From: Phycisphaerae bacterium
GTDB taxonomy: Bacteria; Planctomycetota; Phycisphaerae; UBA1845
Assembly: GCA_029260135.1 (NCBI GenBank)
Contig: JAJDDV010000069.1
Span: 1-57,691 of the forward strand
Reading direction: 5' to 3'
Length of the DNA stretch: 57,691 bases
The notes beneath the pieces were generated by a model, which ran no database searches, was not told the origin of the DNA, and worked only from the letters and a program-made list of their open reading frames with translations. Shown here piece after piece: positions 26,501-34,573 of this stretch; positions within the stretch are counted from its first letter, which is position 1, and the number at the start of each line of letters is the position of its first letter. The position numbers and the translations under genes were made by a program.

Positions 26501-27319
26501 CACTTGGTCGGAACCAACGACTGGACGCGTCTTACGGCTCAGGTCTCCGCGCCCACGAATGCTGTGTACGCACGCTTCGTGCTCTTCATGGCGGTCGATC
26601 CGACGCACGAGGGTGCGGCATGGTTCGATGACGCCGAATTCATTGAGATGTCCGCTGCTTGCGATGACAGTGATTCCTGCACGGTCGATGACTGCGAGCC
26701 CTTTGTCGGGTGCGACAACACGCTCGACGACACGGATTCGGACGGCGATGGCGTGGTTGATTGTCGCGATCGGTGTCCCGGCTTCAGCGATGGGGAAGAC
26801 GTCGATGACGATGGCGTTCCGGACGGTTGCGACGCCTGTATCGGCCAACTTCTCGACGACCCCGGCTTTGAAGCGGAGGGAGTGGGTTGGCACCATGTCA
26901 ACAACGGCGGGCGCTCGGTGGTGGCGACCTCTTCGCACCGCGGCGGCAGGTCGCTTCAGATGCTCGGTCACGACGCGTGGGACAGGGAAGTTTTTCAAGA
27001 TATCGCAGCTGGTGAGGGCACGGGTTACGACGCGAGCGTTTGGGTTCGATCCGAGGACATTGACTGCGAAGACGTAACGGTCTCGCTGATCTGGCTGGAC
27101 GCAGCCGGGCTCGATTGGAATACCTCGGGACACGTCGTCGCCACCGATCTCTTGGGAAACGTCAGGGGCACGACCCCTTGGACGCAGCTTTCCGGAACGT
27201 TTGCGGCTCCGGTGGGTGCCGTTGTGGTTCGCCTACACCTGTATATGGGCATAGACTCCGACCAAGCTGGTGCAGCATGGTTCGACGATGCTGCGCTTTG
27301 CGGCAACGGAAACCCGTAG
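23600..27319 (+). CDS. Secreted Myxo-type Cys-repeat / LamG / CBM-like protein
   Basis: The product has 1,239 residues. The ATG at 23600 is chosen because GGAGG sits at ideal distance and a signal-peptide-like segment follows ([18 protein letters not shown], cleavage near VRAQ), preceded by a long n-region. Residues about 48-430 are eight tandem disulfide-type repeats ([21 protein letters not shown], EPGFxC), the DUF4215/Myxococcus Cys-rich repeat; a ninth lies at about 565-605. Residues about 440-492 form another Cys cluster ([26 protein letters not shown]). Residues about 607-823 are a LamG/concanavalin-like domain ([46 protein letters not shown]). A thrombospondin-3-like loop follows ([15 protein letters not shown]), then two copies of a CBM4/9-like jelly-roll (about 867-1017 and 1080-1237, each starting LLDxxGFE and ending GAAWFDDA). 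It is probably an extracellular glycan-binding protein; the ligand is unknown. Confidence 0.9.
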   Translation: MKSHGVSEVCLSCDGPRFATHRLVRSRSCWGVAFLLALTSAASVRAQVCGDGVRHQVEACDDGNVVDGDGCSSSCTLEPGFQCARPDGRLTVCRAIVCGDGFRDLGEVCDDGNVVDGDGCSSSCAIETGFYCFGHRYQLDVCRPKNVCGDGFDDHGEGCDDGNVVDGDGCSSSCTLEPGFFCNLHRLRLTVCTPIVCGDAVRDSGENCDDGNAVDGDGCSSSCTLEPGFFCMLPTRGLSVCWATICGDGNIESGERCDDGNVVDGDGCSSLCELEPGFVCSGLPGSGQPSLCRAIVCGDGIRESGENCDDGNVVDGDGCSSICKLETGFICTDHSYRTVCRAIVCGDGMRESGELCDDGNVVDGDGCSSSCISESGFVCTGRSGGLSVCRAIVCGDGIIEGGELCDDGNPLDGDGCSSLCDIEPGFSCSGEPSLCALPGTSCCEEHPTPGCDDPIIQDCVCSQFGMWDCCLFVWHPLCADVANQCGASCFGCGDGIVAPGEQCDGPDDLACPGQCQPDCTCPLLPVCGDGVANQPSEQCDGLDDGACFGLCQLDCTCPPLPVCGDGVIEVGEACDDGNVLGGDGCGASCFVESGFECSGQPSVCSEISCTIPPSGMVSWWPGDGSADDIQGGRNGTLVNGATFANGMVGQALSLDGVDDYVSIPDNDLWTFPASDFSIDLWINLRVVKVGSVGHPGQIFIGHDEGSGYRNKWLLGLGGGVLFFHINDPGGNSVFIGQFPFSPSAGQWYHVTVTRGGSSFTFYVDGVPVGSTTNATPIPNANAPLTIGQAEGLGFVDGLIDEVEIFSRALSAAEILAIYNAGSAGKCKSSAVDTDGDGIVDDVDNCPSTPNPDQMDTDASGIGDACQPCYGQLLDEGGFENRGESWQRSSNGGRSVVELDSAAGDHALQMLGSALYPRTVTQAVSVNGNASYQLNVWVETSWVGGDGVTTQVTWLDEEENEIQTDVTGHLVGTNDWTRLTAQVSAPTNAVYARFVLFMAVDPTHEGAAWFDDAEFIEMSAACDDSDSCTVDDCEPFVGCDNTLDDTDSDGDGVVDCRDRCPGFSDGEDVDDDGVPDGCDACIGQLLDDPGFEAEGVGWHHVNNGGRSVVATSSHRGGRSLQMLGHDAWDREVFQDIAAGEGTGYDASVWVRSEDIDCEDVTVSLIWLDAAGLDWNTSGHVVATDLLGNVRGTTPWTQLSGTFAAPVGAVVVRLHLYMGIDSDQAGAAWFDDAALCGNGNP
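23741..24895 (+). repeat. Eight tandem coding repeats of about 140 bp
   Basis: The Cys-repeat part of the gene is repetitive at DNA level too. Each unit contains TGCGACGACG, then GGATGGTGACGGCTGTTCGT, and repeats at intervals of about 135-150 bp. Nucleotide identity is highest in the [14 protein letters not shown] segment, lowest between the Cys codons. Such an array can gain or lose units by recombination. The reading frame is kept throughout, so this is a coding repeat and not a CRISPR array. Confidence 0.8.
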
Positions 27320-27331
27320 GAAAGCAGTCGG

Positions 27332-27406
27332 CGGGCGGTCTCGGGTTTTGATGCAACACATGGATCGAGCGCGCAACGGTGACGCACCGGTGCCCGAGAC
27401 CGCCCG
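27332..27406. repeat. Perfect 14-bp inverted repeat enclosing 47 bp
   Basis: CGGGCGGTCTCGGG at 27332-27345 is repeated in inverted form as CCCGAGACCGCCCG at 27393-27406. It begins 12 bases after the stop of the Cys-repeat protein gene. It may be a long hairpin acting in transcription termination, with TTTT directly after the left arm, or the ends of a small mobile element; the 47-bp spacer is unusual for a terminator. Confidence 0.65.
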
Positions 27407-27655
27407 GATCGCCTTCAGTGTCGCCAATGTTCCTTCGGAATGCGGCATCGGCGAGTGCAATGAAGAGTGTGACGACGGTAATGCGAACGACAGCAACGAC
27501 CGCACCAGGGTCTTCCTTTATCCGGGTTGGGGCAATGCAGTCGCCGAGGATCAACGTATCGGTACGGACTCCTGTAACGAGCGTGCGCTGACCGCAGAAA
27601 CAGATGCTCGCCGATCTCCGCGTGAATCGCGCCGAGCGGCAGGGTGCGAACGGGC
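27407..27655 (+). other. Gene debris with a Cys-repeat remnant
   Basis: Between the inverted repeat and the integrase fragment the plus strand can be read as ECGIGECNEECDDGN around 27437-27485, which matches the core of the Cys repeats of the upstream gene (CGDG..CDDGN). It has no start and runs into unrelated sequence, so I read it as debris of a related gene fused to the broken integrase. Confidence 0.4.
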
Positions 27656-28097
27656 ATTGATCACCGGTCTTCCTGACCGTGATGCCCGACAGCTTGCGTC
27701 GTTGTAGCTCTGCGATGAAGCCTGCGACGCGATCCGCGTTCCGCTCGCTCAGTCGCTTCAGTCCAGCCGATTTGCTGAGAGCGTCGAGCCGATTCTCGAC
27801 TTGAAGCAGATATCGTGCGGCATGCCCCCCCGGCTTTCCGGCTTTGACGTGCTGCACGAACTCCTCGAAATGCTCACCAATAGGTCGGCGCCCTTGCTCG
27901 GCGATCCGCTCTTGTGTCGGGTCGAGAACACCCCGCTTCCGTAGCCGAACGTCGGTCGCAAGCTTGCTGGCGATTTCCTCTGTAGCTGCGCGGTCCGTAC
28001 ACCCGGTGACCGTTCTTCGCCTTCCGTGCTCATCGGTGTACGTAATCAGGTACGGCTTGCGCTCGTCGCTTCGATCCGCCGTGCGTTTGCATGACAA
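27656..28097 (-). pseudogene. Truncated tyrosine-type integrase (N-terminal part only)
   Basis: About 147 residues match the N-terminal and core-binding region of planctomycete tyrosine recombinases: YLITYTDEHGRRRTVTGCTD, ATEEIASKLATDVRLRKRGV, RRPIGEHFEEFVQHVKAGKP and YLLQVENRLDALSKSAGLKR, then FIAELQRRKLSGITV. The usual continuation into the alternative-frame linker and the catalytic domain (R...HxxR...Y) is missing; the frame after KTGDQ is unrelated and Arg/Cys-rich. The gene points away from tRNA-Ser(GCT), which starts 173 bp upstream of it, the normal arrangement for elements that integrate into a tRNA 3' end. It is therefore the relic of an integrated element and cannot be active by itself. 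Confidence 0.75.
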
Positions 28098-28270
28098 CGA
28101 CAGTCAAGAAGCGATGCGGGCGCTTGCTGCATCCGCCACAACAAGTCCTTCAGAAGTCTCGGGGAATTCCCCGTCTGAGGGCAGTTTGAGGGCAACCGGG
28201 GAGTCAACAATCGAGAAAACACCACAAGTCCCTGAGCTACAGGAGCTTGTGGCATGCCTCACGAGGGAAT

Positions 28271-28361
28271 CGGAGAGGGCGGGATTCGAACCCGCGAAAC
28301 AGGCGTAAACCCGTTTGACGGTTTAGCAAACCGTTGGTTTCAGCCACTCACCCACCTCTCC
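28271..28361 (-). tRNA. tRNA-Ser(GCT)
   Basis: The minus strand folds into a class II tRNA. The 5' acceptor strand GGAGAGG pairs with CCTCTCC and is followed by discriminator G. The anticodon loop TTGCTAA between ACGGT and ACCGT gives anticodon GCT. A long variable arm and the T-loop TTCGAAT are present. CCA is not encoded. It lies next to an integrase remnant, so its 3' end is a probable past attachment site. Confidence 0.93.
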
Positions 28362-28735
28362 CGTTGTCAACGGCCTCGATGATCCGAGTAGCCACGCGAG
28401 GCCGCATTAGACCGCCGTGCCGTGACGATGCGCCATCAGCCTATGGCTGTTTTGACGAGTCGTCAAGTTCTGTCCGTGGCTTCAAACGATGGAAGGCAGC
28501 GGGTGTTCGCTGTCGGATCCCGACGTCTTCCCATGCCTGAAAGTCTGAGCCGTACGGACACCCGGCATCGATTGATGTGCGATTCTCCTCCACTTCCGGT
28601 ATCGTGACGCGAGACGGCGGCGATGTCGCCTTCCAGGCCTGACGGACGTCGTGACTTCAAGGTGGAGCGGCGTCCGAGACGCCGCATCGCGCGGCGGGCA
28701 ACGAATGATCGTTTAGCCTGCGAAACGGCGAAGAT
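28362..28735. other. Intergenic, nothing recognised
   Basis: About 370 bp lie between tRNA-Ser (minus strand) and the membrane glycosyltransferase-like gene (plus strand). They presumably hold both promoters, but I see no clear motif and no credible small gene. Confidence 0.35.
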
Positions 28736-30376
28736 ATGTCGATGCGCCACAATGGAGGACCCGACTCCGCTAGCTCCGGTGGGAGGTCCGGATTTCTCGT
28801 CGATGCCGCGTTGTTGGTGGGGCTGGGCTTGTTCTGGGCCATCTACGTCTGGCCCATCGCTGTTGACGAACAGCGACAGGGGTACGACATCTCTCGCGAT
28901 GTAGCGTCGGCGGTCAATTTCCAGCACGGTCAGTTTCTTTCCGACCCGGCCTATCGCGGCGAGCAATTGTGGTACCCGCCGCTGAGTCCGATGCTCGTGG
29001 CCGGGATCGCCTATGCTCTCGATGTAGAACCCGCGTCGTGCTATCGGATCTCTCAGCTGCTGTTCAACGCGTTGCTTCCCGTCGGGTTTTTCCTGTTCAT
29101 GCGGTTTTCGTGGGGGCGTCGCGCCGCCGTGCTCGGTACGATCGCGTTTCTATTTGCCATGCCCTGGTGGCAAGAGGAAGTCGCTCACGGACAACCGTCT
29201 ATCCATGCCGTCGCGTGGGGCTGGCTGGCGTTGCTGCTCTATGTTGAGCAACATCGCCGCGCGTCAATGCCATGGGCACTGGCCTGTGGGGTCTTCCAGG
29301 GGCTCTCCTTCTGGCACCATCCCATCGTGCCGGCCGTACTCGCCATCGCCATGGTGATTCAGACCCTATGGATGATCCCGGCGTACCGAAAGGAACTCGA
29401 GCCCCGAAGGTGCGTGCGAGGGGTCACGCGGCGCATGTCGGTTCATCTCGTCGCGACGGTGTTCGTGGCCGCACCGGTACTCTATTTCATGCTCCATGGT
29501 CCGATTCGCAACAGCTTTCCGCGAGAATTCGTCGCCGCCGGAGTACAGTCGGTTCGGATCGCCCTATTGGGTCTGAATCCTTGGCTCTGGGGAATGGGCC
29601 TTGTGGGCCTCATACTCAGCGTGAGGCGAAGCGATCTCGGGTCCCGCTTTCTGGTGTCCTTCCTCGCGGTTACGGTCTTGGCTCAAGTTCCAAGTTACCT
29701 GCGCCTGTACGGTGGATCGTGGACGAGAGACTTGCCGCTCATGGTTCCGCACGACTTCCAACGACTGTTTCAGTTGAGCTGGGCCATCTGTATCGGAATC
29801 GGGATCGACGGCGTGATTCGCGTTTTGGTTCCACGCGTGAGACTGCTGCGAGACAATCGGCTGTCCGGCGCCGTGTTGACGGCGATCGCCTGCGCGATAA
29901 CGGGTGCCATAGGCTTCGTCAAAGCCCCGGCCAATCTGCGCACGTACCTGAGTCCCTATTCAATGCCGGCCAGCCTTCAAGAGGCCGCTACGTGGGTGCG
30001 CGCGAACACGGACATCAACGACGTGTTCGCCTGCGAACTCGATTTGGCGTTCCGCTGGCTGAACGCGGGTACCGGCAGAAAGGTCTGGCTCATCCCTCCC
30101 GGACACACAAATCACCGGGTCGACTGGAAACACCGTGCGCGCGTCTTGCTGACGCTGCGCGAGGCGCCTTCCCCCGAGCAGTTCTGGCGGATCGCGCGCG
30201 AGAACGGTATCGACTACGTCGTTCCCTCGCCCAATTGGACCCCGTTGGTCATTCGACGCTTGACCACAGGGGAGACGGACGTGACACGGTACTTGGCACT
30301 CGTCCATGGTCGTTCGGGCGGCGTGCCGATCTATCGGGTTCGAGAGGACGTCAACAGCATCAGGGACACTCGCTGA
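28736..30376 (+). CDS. Multi-pass membrane protein, GT-C (family 39-like) glycosyltransferase
   Basis: The 546-residue protein has about ten hydrophobic segments in residues 20-420 and a soluble C-terminal part of about 150 residues. The first periplasmic loop contains WPIAVDEQRQGYDISRDV, an acidic loop after the first membrane helix where GT-C enzymes place a catalytic Asp, followed by QLWYPPLSPM, as in family 39/PMT-like proteins. Other segments include SFWHHPIVPAVLAIAMVIQT and PWWQEEVAHGQPSIHAVAWG. Such enzymes transfer sugars from polyprenyl-phosphate carriers to proteins or glycans on the outer face of the membrane; donor and acceptor here are unknown. The C-terminal part (RANTDINDVFACELDLAFRW) resembles the periplasmic domain of these proteins. 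The gene seems to stand alone, and its start has only a weak purine-rich site upstream. Confidence 0.72.
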   Translation: MSMRHNGGPDSASSGGRSGFLVDAALLVGLGLFWAIYVWPIAVDEQRQGYDISRDVASAVNFQHGQFLSDPAYRGEQLWYPPLSPMLVAGIAYALDVEPASCYRISQLLFNALLPVGFFLFMRFSWGRRAAVLGTIAFLFAMPWWQEEVAHGQPSIHAVAWGWLALLLYVEQHRRASMPWALACGVFQGLSFWHHPIVPAVLAIAMVIQTLWMIPAYRKELEPRRCVRGVTRRMSVHLVATVFVAAPVLYFMLHGPIRNSFPREFVAAGVQSVRIALLGLNPWLWGMGLVGLILSVRRSDLGSRFLVSFLAVTVLAQVPSYLRLYGGSWTRDLPLMVPHDFQRLFQLSWAICIGIGIDGVIRVLVPRVRLLRDNRLSGAVLTAIACAITGAIGFVKAPANLRTYLSPYSMPASLQEAATWVRANTDINDVFACELDLAFRWLNAGTGRKVWLIPPGHTNHRVDWKHRARVLLTLREAPSPEQFWRIARENGIDYVVPSPNWTPLVIRRLTTGETDVTRYLALVHGRSGGVPIYRVREDVNSIRDTR

Positions 30377-30415
30377 TCCCCGCGATGTGCGCCGCGTCGA
30401 ACAGCGCAGCAACGA

Positions 30416-30847
30416 TCAGCGACTTTCCACCAGCGCTCGATCGTGGATCGGTACGGCCCATAGGTGCCCGTTTCTGATTCCCTTCAAGGCCCGAATGCGG
30501 TCGGCCGCCGTTTGAACGTCCCCGGCAGGGCCGCGCATTCCGATCGCAACACTGTCACGATATTCGTCGACGGCAACCTCAAACGAACCGATCACGACAC
30601 CGGAATCCGCATCACGGATTGTACGAAGCCGCTTCATCGGATCCCCGTCACGATGATCGACGATGACGGTTAGAATCGCTACAACAGGTTCACGCTGGTC
30701 GGGGAGACGACCCGCCACCAACAGATCACGAATCAGATCGCGGATCGCCTCCGATCGGTTTCCATAGCCCCGGTCGCCGATGTGCCGGTCAAATGCGGCC
30801 AGCAGTTCCGTATCCAACGAAACACTGAATCGGTCTACCTGAGCCAT
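30416..30847 (-). CDS. NikR-like ribbon-helix-helix regulator lacking nickel ligands
   Basis: The 143-residue protein has the NikR layout: an N-terminal ribbon-helix-helix (DRFSVSLDTELLAAFDRHIG then GYGNRSEAIRDLIRDLL) and a C-terminal ACT-like domain ending GDVQTAADRIRALKGIRNGH, which matches E. coli NikR around [20 protein letters not shown]. Aligned on that block, the four high-affinity nickel ligands His76, His87, His89 and Cys95 correspond to Asp79, Glu90, Ala92 and Asp98. The fold and DNA-binding part look intact while the nickel site is gone, so it is probably a regulator answering to another ligand or metal. The start has GGGAGA upstream. It is 60 bp downstream of a secreted basic protein gene and in line with a MarR gene. 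Confidence 0.82.
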   Translation of the reverse strand: MAQVDRFSVSLDTELLAAFDRHIGDRGYGNRSEAIRDLIRDLLVAGRLPDQREPVVAILTVIVDHRDGDPMKRLRTIRDADSGVVIGSFEVAVDEYRDSVAIGMRGPAGDVQTAADRIRALKGIRNGHLWAVPIHDRALVESR

Positions 30848-30907
30848 CGATCATTCTCCCTGACCTGCGTCAATCTCGATCGCGACGACGAACCTGTTCG
30901 ATATACT

Positions 30908-31390
30908 CTACCAGCGCCGGCGGCCATGTGCGCCTCCGCGGCGAAGCGGACCCCGGCGATCCCTGCCCACCCGCACGCTAATGCCGCGCCGATGATGGCC
31001 TCGCCTTGCGTGAGCCCCTACCGCGACACGTGCTCGGCGATGTCCGCGATGCCCCGTGTATACACGGCGACCTTCATCACAGCGGCGTGCCCGATCGTAC
31101 CGTCGATCGTGGCGGTACTCGCGGCAACGGCAGCTTGGCCGTCGCCGGACCACCCGATCCGTGTACACCACCTGCGGCGCCGGATCGTAGAAGGAACGCG
31201 GATCCTCCAAGATCACCGCCGGCTGGTCATAATGCGGATCCACGTATGCGGGTGCCACGCGGACGCGGGTGCGTGCGTCTCCGCACCGGCTGCGCCGGTG
31301 GTCAGCGCAAGCCGTGGAACCTGCAAATGCGATCGCCGCAGCGAAGCCTGCGGCACCAAGGACGCGCCTTCTCGTCGGTGTGCCTAACAT
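30908..31390 (-). CDS. Small secreted Arg/His-rich protein, function unknown
   Basis: The start is well supported: AGGAGA lies about 9 bases before the ATG at 31390. The 160-residue product opens with TRRRVLGAAGFAAAIAFAGS and cleavage is likely near STACAD; the Arg run before the hydrophobic core could make it a Tat-type signal. The mature protein is extremely basic, with His clusters (GHRGHRRARV, HARRGHHRRG), several Cys and a more acidic middle (YVDPHYDQPAVILEDPRSFY). I do not recognise a family. The extreme Arg content of the second half could be partly a by-product of high GC, so the C-terminal boundary is less certain. Position between a MarR and a NikR-like regulator suggests a stress or metal context. 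Confidence 0.6.
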   Translation of the reverse strand: MLGTPTRRRVLGAAGFAAAIAFAGSTACADHRRSRCGDARTRVRVAPAYVDPHYDQPAVILEDPRSFYDPAPQVVYTDRVVRRRPSCRCREYRHDRRYDRARRCDEGRRVYTGHRGHRRARVAVGAHARRGHHRRGISVRVGRDRRGPLRRGGAHGRRRW

Positions 31391-31495
31391 GATCCATTCT
31401 CCTGGCGTACTCCGCTCGCCGGCTCCTGCCCTCGGAGGTCCGCTCCGGTGCGAGACCCGGCTTTTCTGCCCACCGCGTCAGACAGTACGCACGAG

Positions 31496-31524
31496 GAGAT
31501 AGTTAGCAGGAAAATACTATTCTC
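31496..31524. promoter_or_regulatory. Imperfect inverted repeat in an AT-rich spacer, possible operator
   Basis: GAGATAGT at 31496-31503 faces ACTATTCTC at 31516-31524, differing by one inserted base. It lies in an unusually AT-rich stretch between the MarR gene and the secreted protein gene. A MarR-type repressor could bind such a palindrome, but this is inference. Confidence 0.35.
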
Positions 31525-31537
31525 TGTCGACGTGTAG

Positions 31538-32011
31538 CTATACTTTATTATTATCAGCCAGAAAGCGGCTGGCAAATGCCGTCTGGATCTGACGGAGCAT
31601 CCGCATGAACTCGACGCGGTCGTGCGGCTCGAGCACGCGGAGAATCTCGTACATCGATCCCAGGCGGGCGGAGCGGTAGGCCTGGTGGGCTGACGCACCG
31701 GCCGATGTCAACGAGACGTTGATCCGCCGTCGGTCCTGCGCGTTGATCTGGCACTCGACGTATCCTCGCCCCTGCTGCTCCTCCAAGCCGCGGATGACGC
31801 GCGACATCTGTGCCGGGAGAACGCCGATCTGCTTCTGAATCTCTCCAATGGTCAACGGTTGATCTTTGGACAGGATGTCGAGCGTCAGAAACTCGGTTTC
31901 GGAAAGATCATCGGGGCCGGCGGGCTGGCGAGATCGGGCGGTTGCGATCAGGCGATAGAGTTCGAAAATCTCCATCGCCATCTGGTCTAGCGTTTCTTGC
32001 GAGTCGGGCAC
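31538..32011 (-). CDS. MarR-family transcriptional regulator
   Basis: From the GTG at 32011 (GGGAGA about 9 bases upstream) the product has 157 residues; a longer frame from a TTG at 32038 would overlap the promoter region and is less likely. The winged helix-turn-helix is clear: DLSETEFLTLDILSKDQPLT, IGEIQKQIGVLPAQMSRVIR (recognition helix) and the wing NAQDRRRINVSLTSAG, the DxRxxx motif typical of MarR. Flanking helices make the dimer interface. These regulators usually repress their own gene and a neighbour and release DNA on binding phenolic or oxidised ligands. The likely targets are the secreted protein and the NikR-like gene directly downstream. The promoter ahead of it is near consensus. 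Confidence 0.88.
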   Translation of the reverse strand: MPDSQETLDQMAMEIFELYRLIATARSRQPAGPDDLSETEFLTLDILSKDQPLTIGEIQKQIGVLPAQMSRVIRGLEEQQGRGYVECQINAQDRRRINVSLTSAGASAHQAYRSARLGSMYEILRVLEPHDRVEFMRMLRQIQTAFASRFLADNNKV

Positions 32012-32048
32012 CGCCGCGTTCTCCCGTATTATGAGCAAGCTGCTTCAG

Positions 32049-32077
32049 ATTATACTGTCGGTGAAACAATCGCTCAA
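32049..32077 (-). promoter_or_regulatory. Housekeeping-type promoter of the MarR gene
   Basis: Reading the minus strand, a TTGAGC -35 element (32077-32072) and a perfect TATAAT -10 element (32054-32049) are separated by exactly 17 bases. Transcription would start near 32042, leaving a leader of about 30 bases to the GTG at 32011. The fit in sequence and position is good. Confidence 0.7.
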
Positions 32078-32300
32078 GTGGAAATATCGCCACGCGATAT
32101 GGAACACTGACCCCGGGCGCGCCCCGATCACGGCACGATGCTTTCTCGATCGCCCCGGATCCCCCAGGCTGTCCGAATCGAGAGTCAGGGCACCACACCG
32201 TTGGCGAAGCTCCCGGTTTGGCGGATCTGGATCCATCGGAAGACCTCTCGGAGGTCCGCTCGGGGAGGATCCCCGTTCATGCGCGATTGGGGGAAGGTAC

Positions 32301-32384
32301 TGCCGGAGGAGGGACTTGAACCCTCACCCTGTTGCCAGGACGGGATTTTGAATCCCGCGCGTCTGCCAATTCCGCCACTCCGGC
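32301..32384 (-). tRNA. tRNA-Leu(CAA)
   Basis: The minus strand gives a class II tRNA of 84 bases. The acceptor strands GCCGGAG and CTCCGGC pair over 7 bp and are followed by discriminator A. The anticodon stem-loop is CGGGA-TTCAAAA-TCCCG, so the anticodon is CAA. A long variable arm and the T-loop TTCAAGT are present. CCA is not encoded. Confidence 0.93.
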
Positions 32385-32551
32385 GATTCGCAAGTTTGCC
32401 CAGACAGGCCGCATGCGACACGACGATCCCGCGCCGACGCGGAGGATTCACCATCCTCCCGCCGGAACGATTGTACGCCTTCGACCGTTCAGCACAACGG
32501 GAATCCATCGTAGCGAGCGGCACGGTGGAGGGGGAGCGGACGAGCGAAGGA

Positions 32552-34573
32552 TCAGACAGCCGCTTCGAGGGCCTCTGTGCGGGTATGAACCAGGACCATC
32601 GCGATCAGCTTCTTGCGATCGATCGGTTTCGTCGCGTAGTCGTCGCAACCGCATCTGATACACTTGGCGCGATCGCCTTCCATGGCGTGAGCCGTCAAGG
32701 CGATAATCGGCGTACTGAAGCCCTTTTGCCGAAGCAGACCTGTGGCTTCGTACCCGTCCATCACCGGCATCTGCATGTCCATGAGAATCACGTCGAACGG
32801 ATGATCCGGATCGCCGGCTCGTCGACGATGAAGAGCAGCCAGCGCTGTCTCGACGGCGAGCTGGCCGTTCTCCACCACCGTAACCTCGGCCCCGGCCTTT
32901 CGTAAGACATGAGAGATTAACGCTTGATTGTCCGGGCCGTCCTCGGCCAGCAAGATCTTGCAGTCCCTGAGATCGACGATCTTTGGCCCCGATTCGACAT
33001 TGTCCTTCGCGGGAATCAGCATCGCAGACAGTGGATCGTCCAGCATAGCAACACCGTCGAGAGACCCGGTCCGAACCGTCAAGCGGAACGTCGTACCGAT
33101 GCCGATGCCGGTCTCCGCGACGACGATGTCACCTCCGAGCAATCGCGAAAGCCGCCGGCTGATCGCCAGTCCAAGCCCCGTACCCCCAAACCTCCGCGTC
33201 GTCGACGAATCGGCTTGTGTGAACGGCTGAAACAGCTTACCAAGCTGTTCGTCGTTCATCCCGCGACCCGTGTCGACCACGTCGAACTGCAGTTGAGGAT
33301 CCTCCGAATCAAGAAGGCGAACCACCAGGCGGATTGCGCCGCTGCTCGTGAATTTGATCGAGTTTCCGATCAGGTTGATGAGCATCTGCCGCAACCGTGT
33401 AGGATCACTCTGGATCGTCTCCGGAATAGCGCCGAGAACCTCGACGTTGAAGTCCAGACCTTTGGCACTGGCTCGAGGCCGAACAAGTGACACAACCTCA
33501 GCCACGAGTTGGCAGGGCTCGCAGCGAATGTATTCGACCATCATCTTGCCGGCCTCGATCTTCGAGAGATCGAGAATGTCGTTGATGATCCCCAGCAGAT
33601 ACTCGCCATTGCGCCGAATCGTGTGAACGGCGCTGAGCCTATCCGCCTCCGTACTATCCGATTCGAGCAGGTTTTCCGCGAAACCGAGGATGGCCGTCAT
33701 GGGCGTGCGAATCTCGTGACTCATATTCGCCAGAAACTCGCTTTTGGCCTTGGTCGCCTGTTCCGCTTGGTCCTTCGCCGATGCCAGGGTGCGCTGATCC
33801 TGTTCGATGCGTACCGCCATTCGATTCACGCCCTCGGCCAGTCTACCGACGATGTCATGATGGTCATTCTGAATTCGGTGGTCCAACCGGCCGCGTCCGA
33901 GCTCTCCGGTCCCGTGCAGGATCGCCTGGAGCGGGCGGGACAACGCCTGCCCCAAGGCGATACTGATGACGACGCCGATGAGTGCAATGAACCCGGCGCC
34001 GCACCACAACAGCATGACTTGCCGGCGCAGGGAGGCTTCGGCTTTCGACATCGCGGCGTCGATCTCCCGGCTGACCCTTTCTTGATGCTGGGTGGCCCGT
34101 GCGAGCGCCTCGCGAGCGAGCCTCGAGATTCTGTCACGGGCGGCCGTGGCGACATCACGGGCAGGATCGCTCAGATCACTTGTCTTGTACGCGTAGAATG
34201 CCGTTCGAAACTGCCGCTCCGCCCGTTCGATTTCTTCGAGTGACGCCAGGCCTTGTTCCGTCACCGCCATACGCCTGAGGGCGGACGCACTTTCCCGCAC
34301 GCAGTCGAGGCATTCGATCACGTCGTCTGCGACGCTGACGTCTTCTGTGACGATCATCCCAAAGAAGTGTGAGGTTGCCGCGAGAAAGTCGTGCCCGATG
34401 CACGCGAATTCATCCTTGGCTTCGGTGAGCTGTTCGATCTCTGATGTGATCGTCTTCAGTGCGCGCCTCGTCCCCGCGGTCGCAAACCCGATCGTCAGGA
34501 CCAGCAACGCGAGCAGCGACCCGATGCCCAGGCGTCGACTCCAGGTGTAGGAGAGAGACACGAAGTTCCTCAA
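32552..34573 (-). CDS. Hybrid sensor histidine kinase with C-terminal receiver
   Basis: The protein has 673 residues. A first membrane segment (about 13-34), a helical periplasmic sensor of about 150 residues resembling a four-helix bundle, and a second membrane segment (about 187-208) are followed by HAMP. The kinase core has the H-box [19 protein letters not shown] with His286, N-box [14 protein letters not shown] (Asn404), DTGRGM and GTGLGLAIS. The receiver domain at about 537-665 keeps the acidic pair, phosphoacceptor Asp599 in [16 protein letters not shown] and Lys649. All catalytic residues are present, so it should autophosphorylate and pass phosphate to its own receiver. No Hpt or output regulator gene lies beside it. 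Its TTG start overlaps the stop of the upstream haem-lipoprotein gene (TTGA), suggesting that protein provides or modifies the signal. Confidence 0.93.
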   Translation of the reverse strand: MRNFVSLSYTWSRRLGIGSLLALLVLTIGFATAGTRRALKTITSEIEQLTEAKDEFACIGHDFLAATSHFFGMIVTEDVSVADDVIECLDCVRESASALRRMAVTEQGLASLEEIERAERQFRTAFYAYKTSDLSDPARDVATAARDRISRLAREALARATQHQERVSREIDAAMSKAEASLRRQVMLLWCGAGFIALIGVVISIALGQALSRPLQAILHGTGELGRGRLDHRIQNDHHDIVGRLAEGVNRMAVRIEQDQRTLASAKDQAEQATKAKSEFLANMSHEIRTPMTAILGFAENLLESDSTEADRLSAVHTIRRNGEYLLGIINDILDLSKIEAGKMMVEYIRCEPCQLVAEVVSLVRPRASAKGLDFNVEVLGAIPETIQSDPTRLRQMLINLIGNSIKFTSSGAIRLVVRLLDSEDPQLQFDVVDTGRGMNDEQLGKLFQPFTQADSSTTRRFGGTGLGLAISRRLSRLLGGDIVVAETGIGIGTTFRLTVRTGSLDGVAMLDDPLSAMLIPAKDNVESGPKIVDLRDCKILLAEDGPDNQALISHVLRKAGAEVTVVENGQLAVETALAALHRRRAGDPDHPFDVILMDMQMPVMDGYEATGLLRQKGFSTPIIALTAHAMEGDRAKCIRCGCDDYATKPIDRKKLIAMVLVHTRTEALEAAV

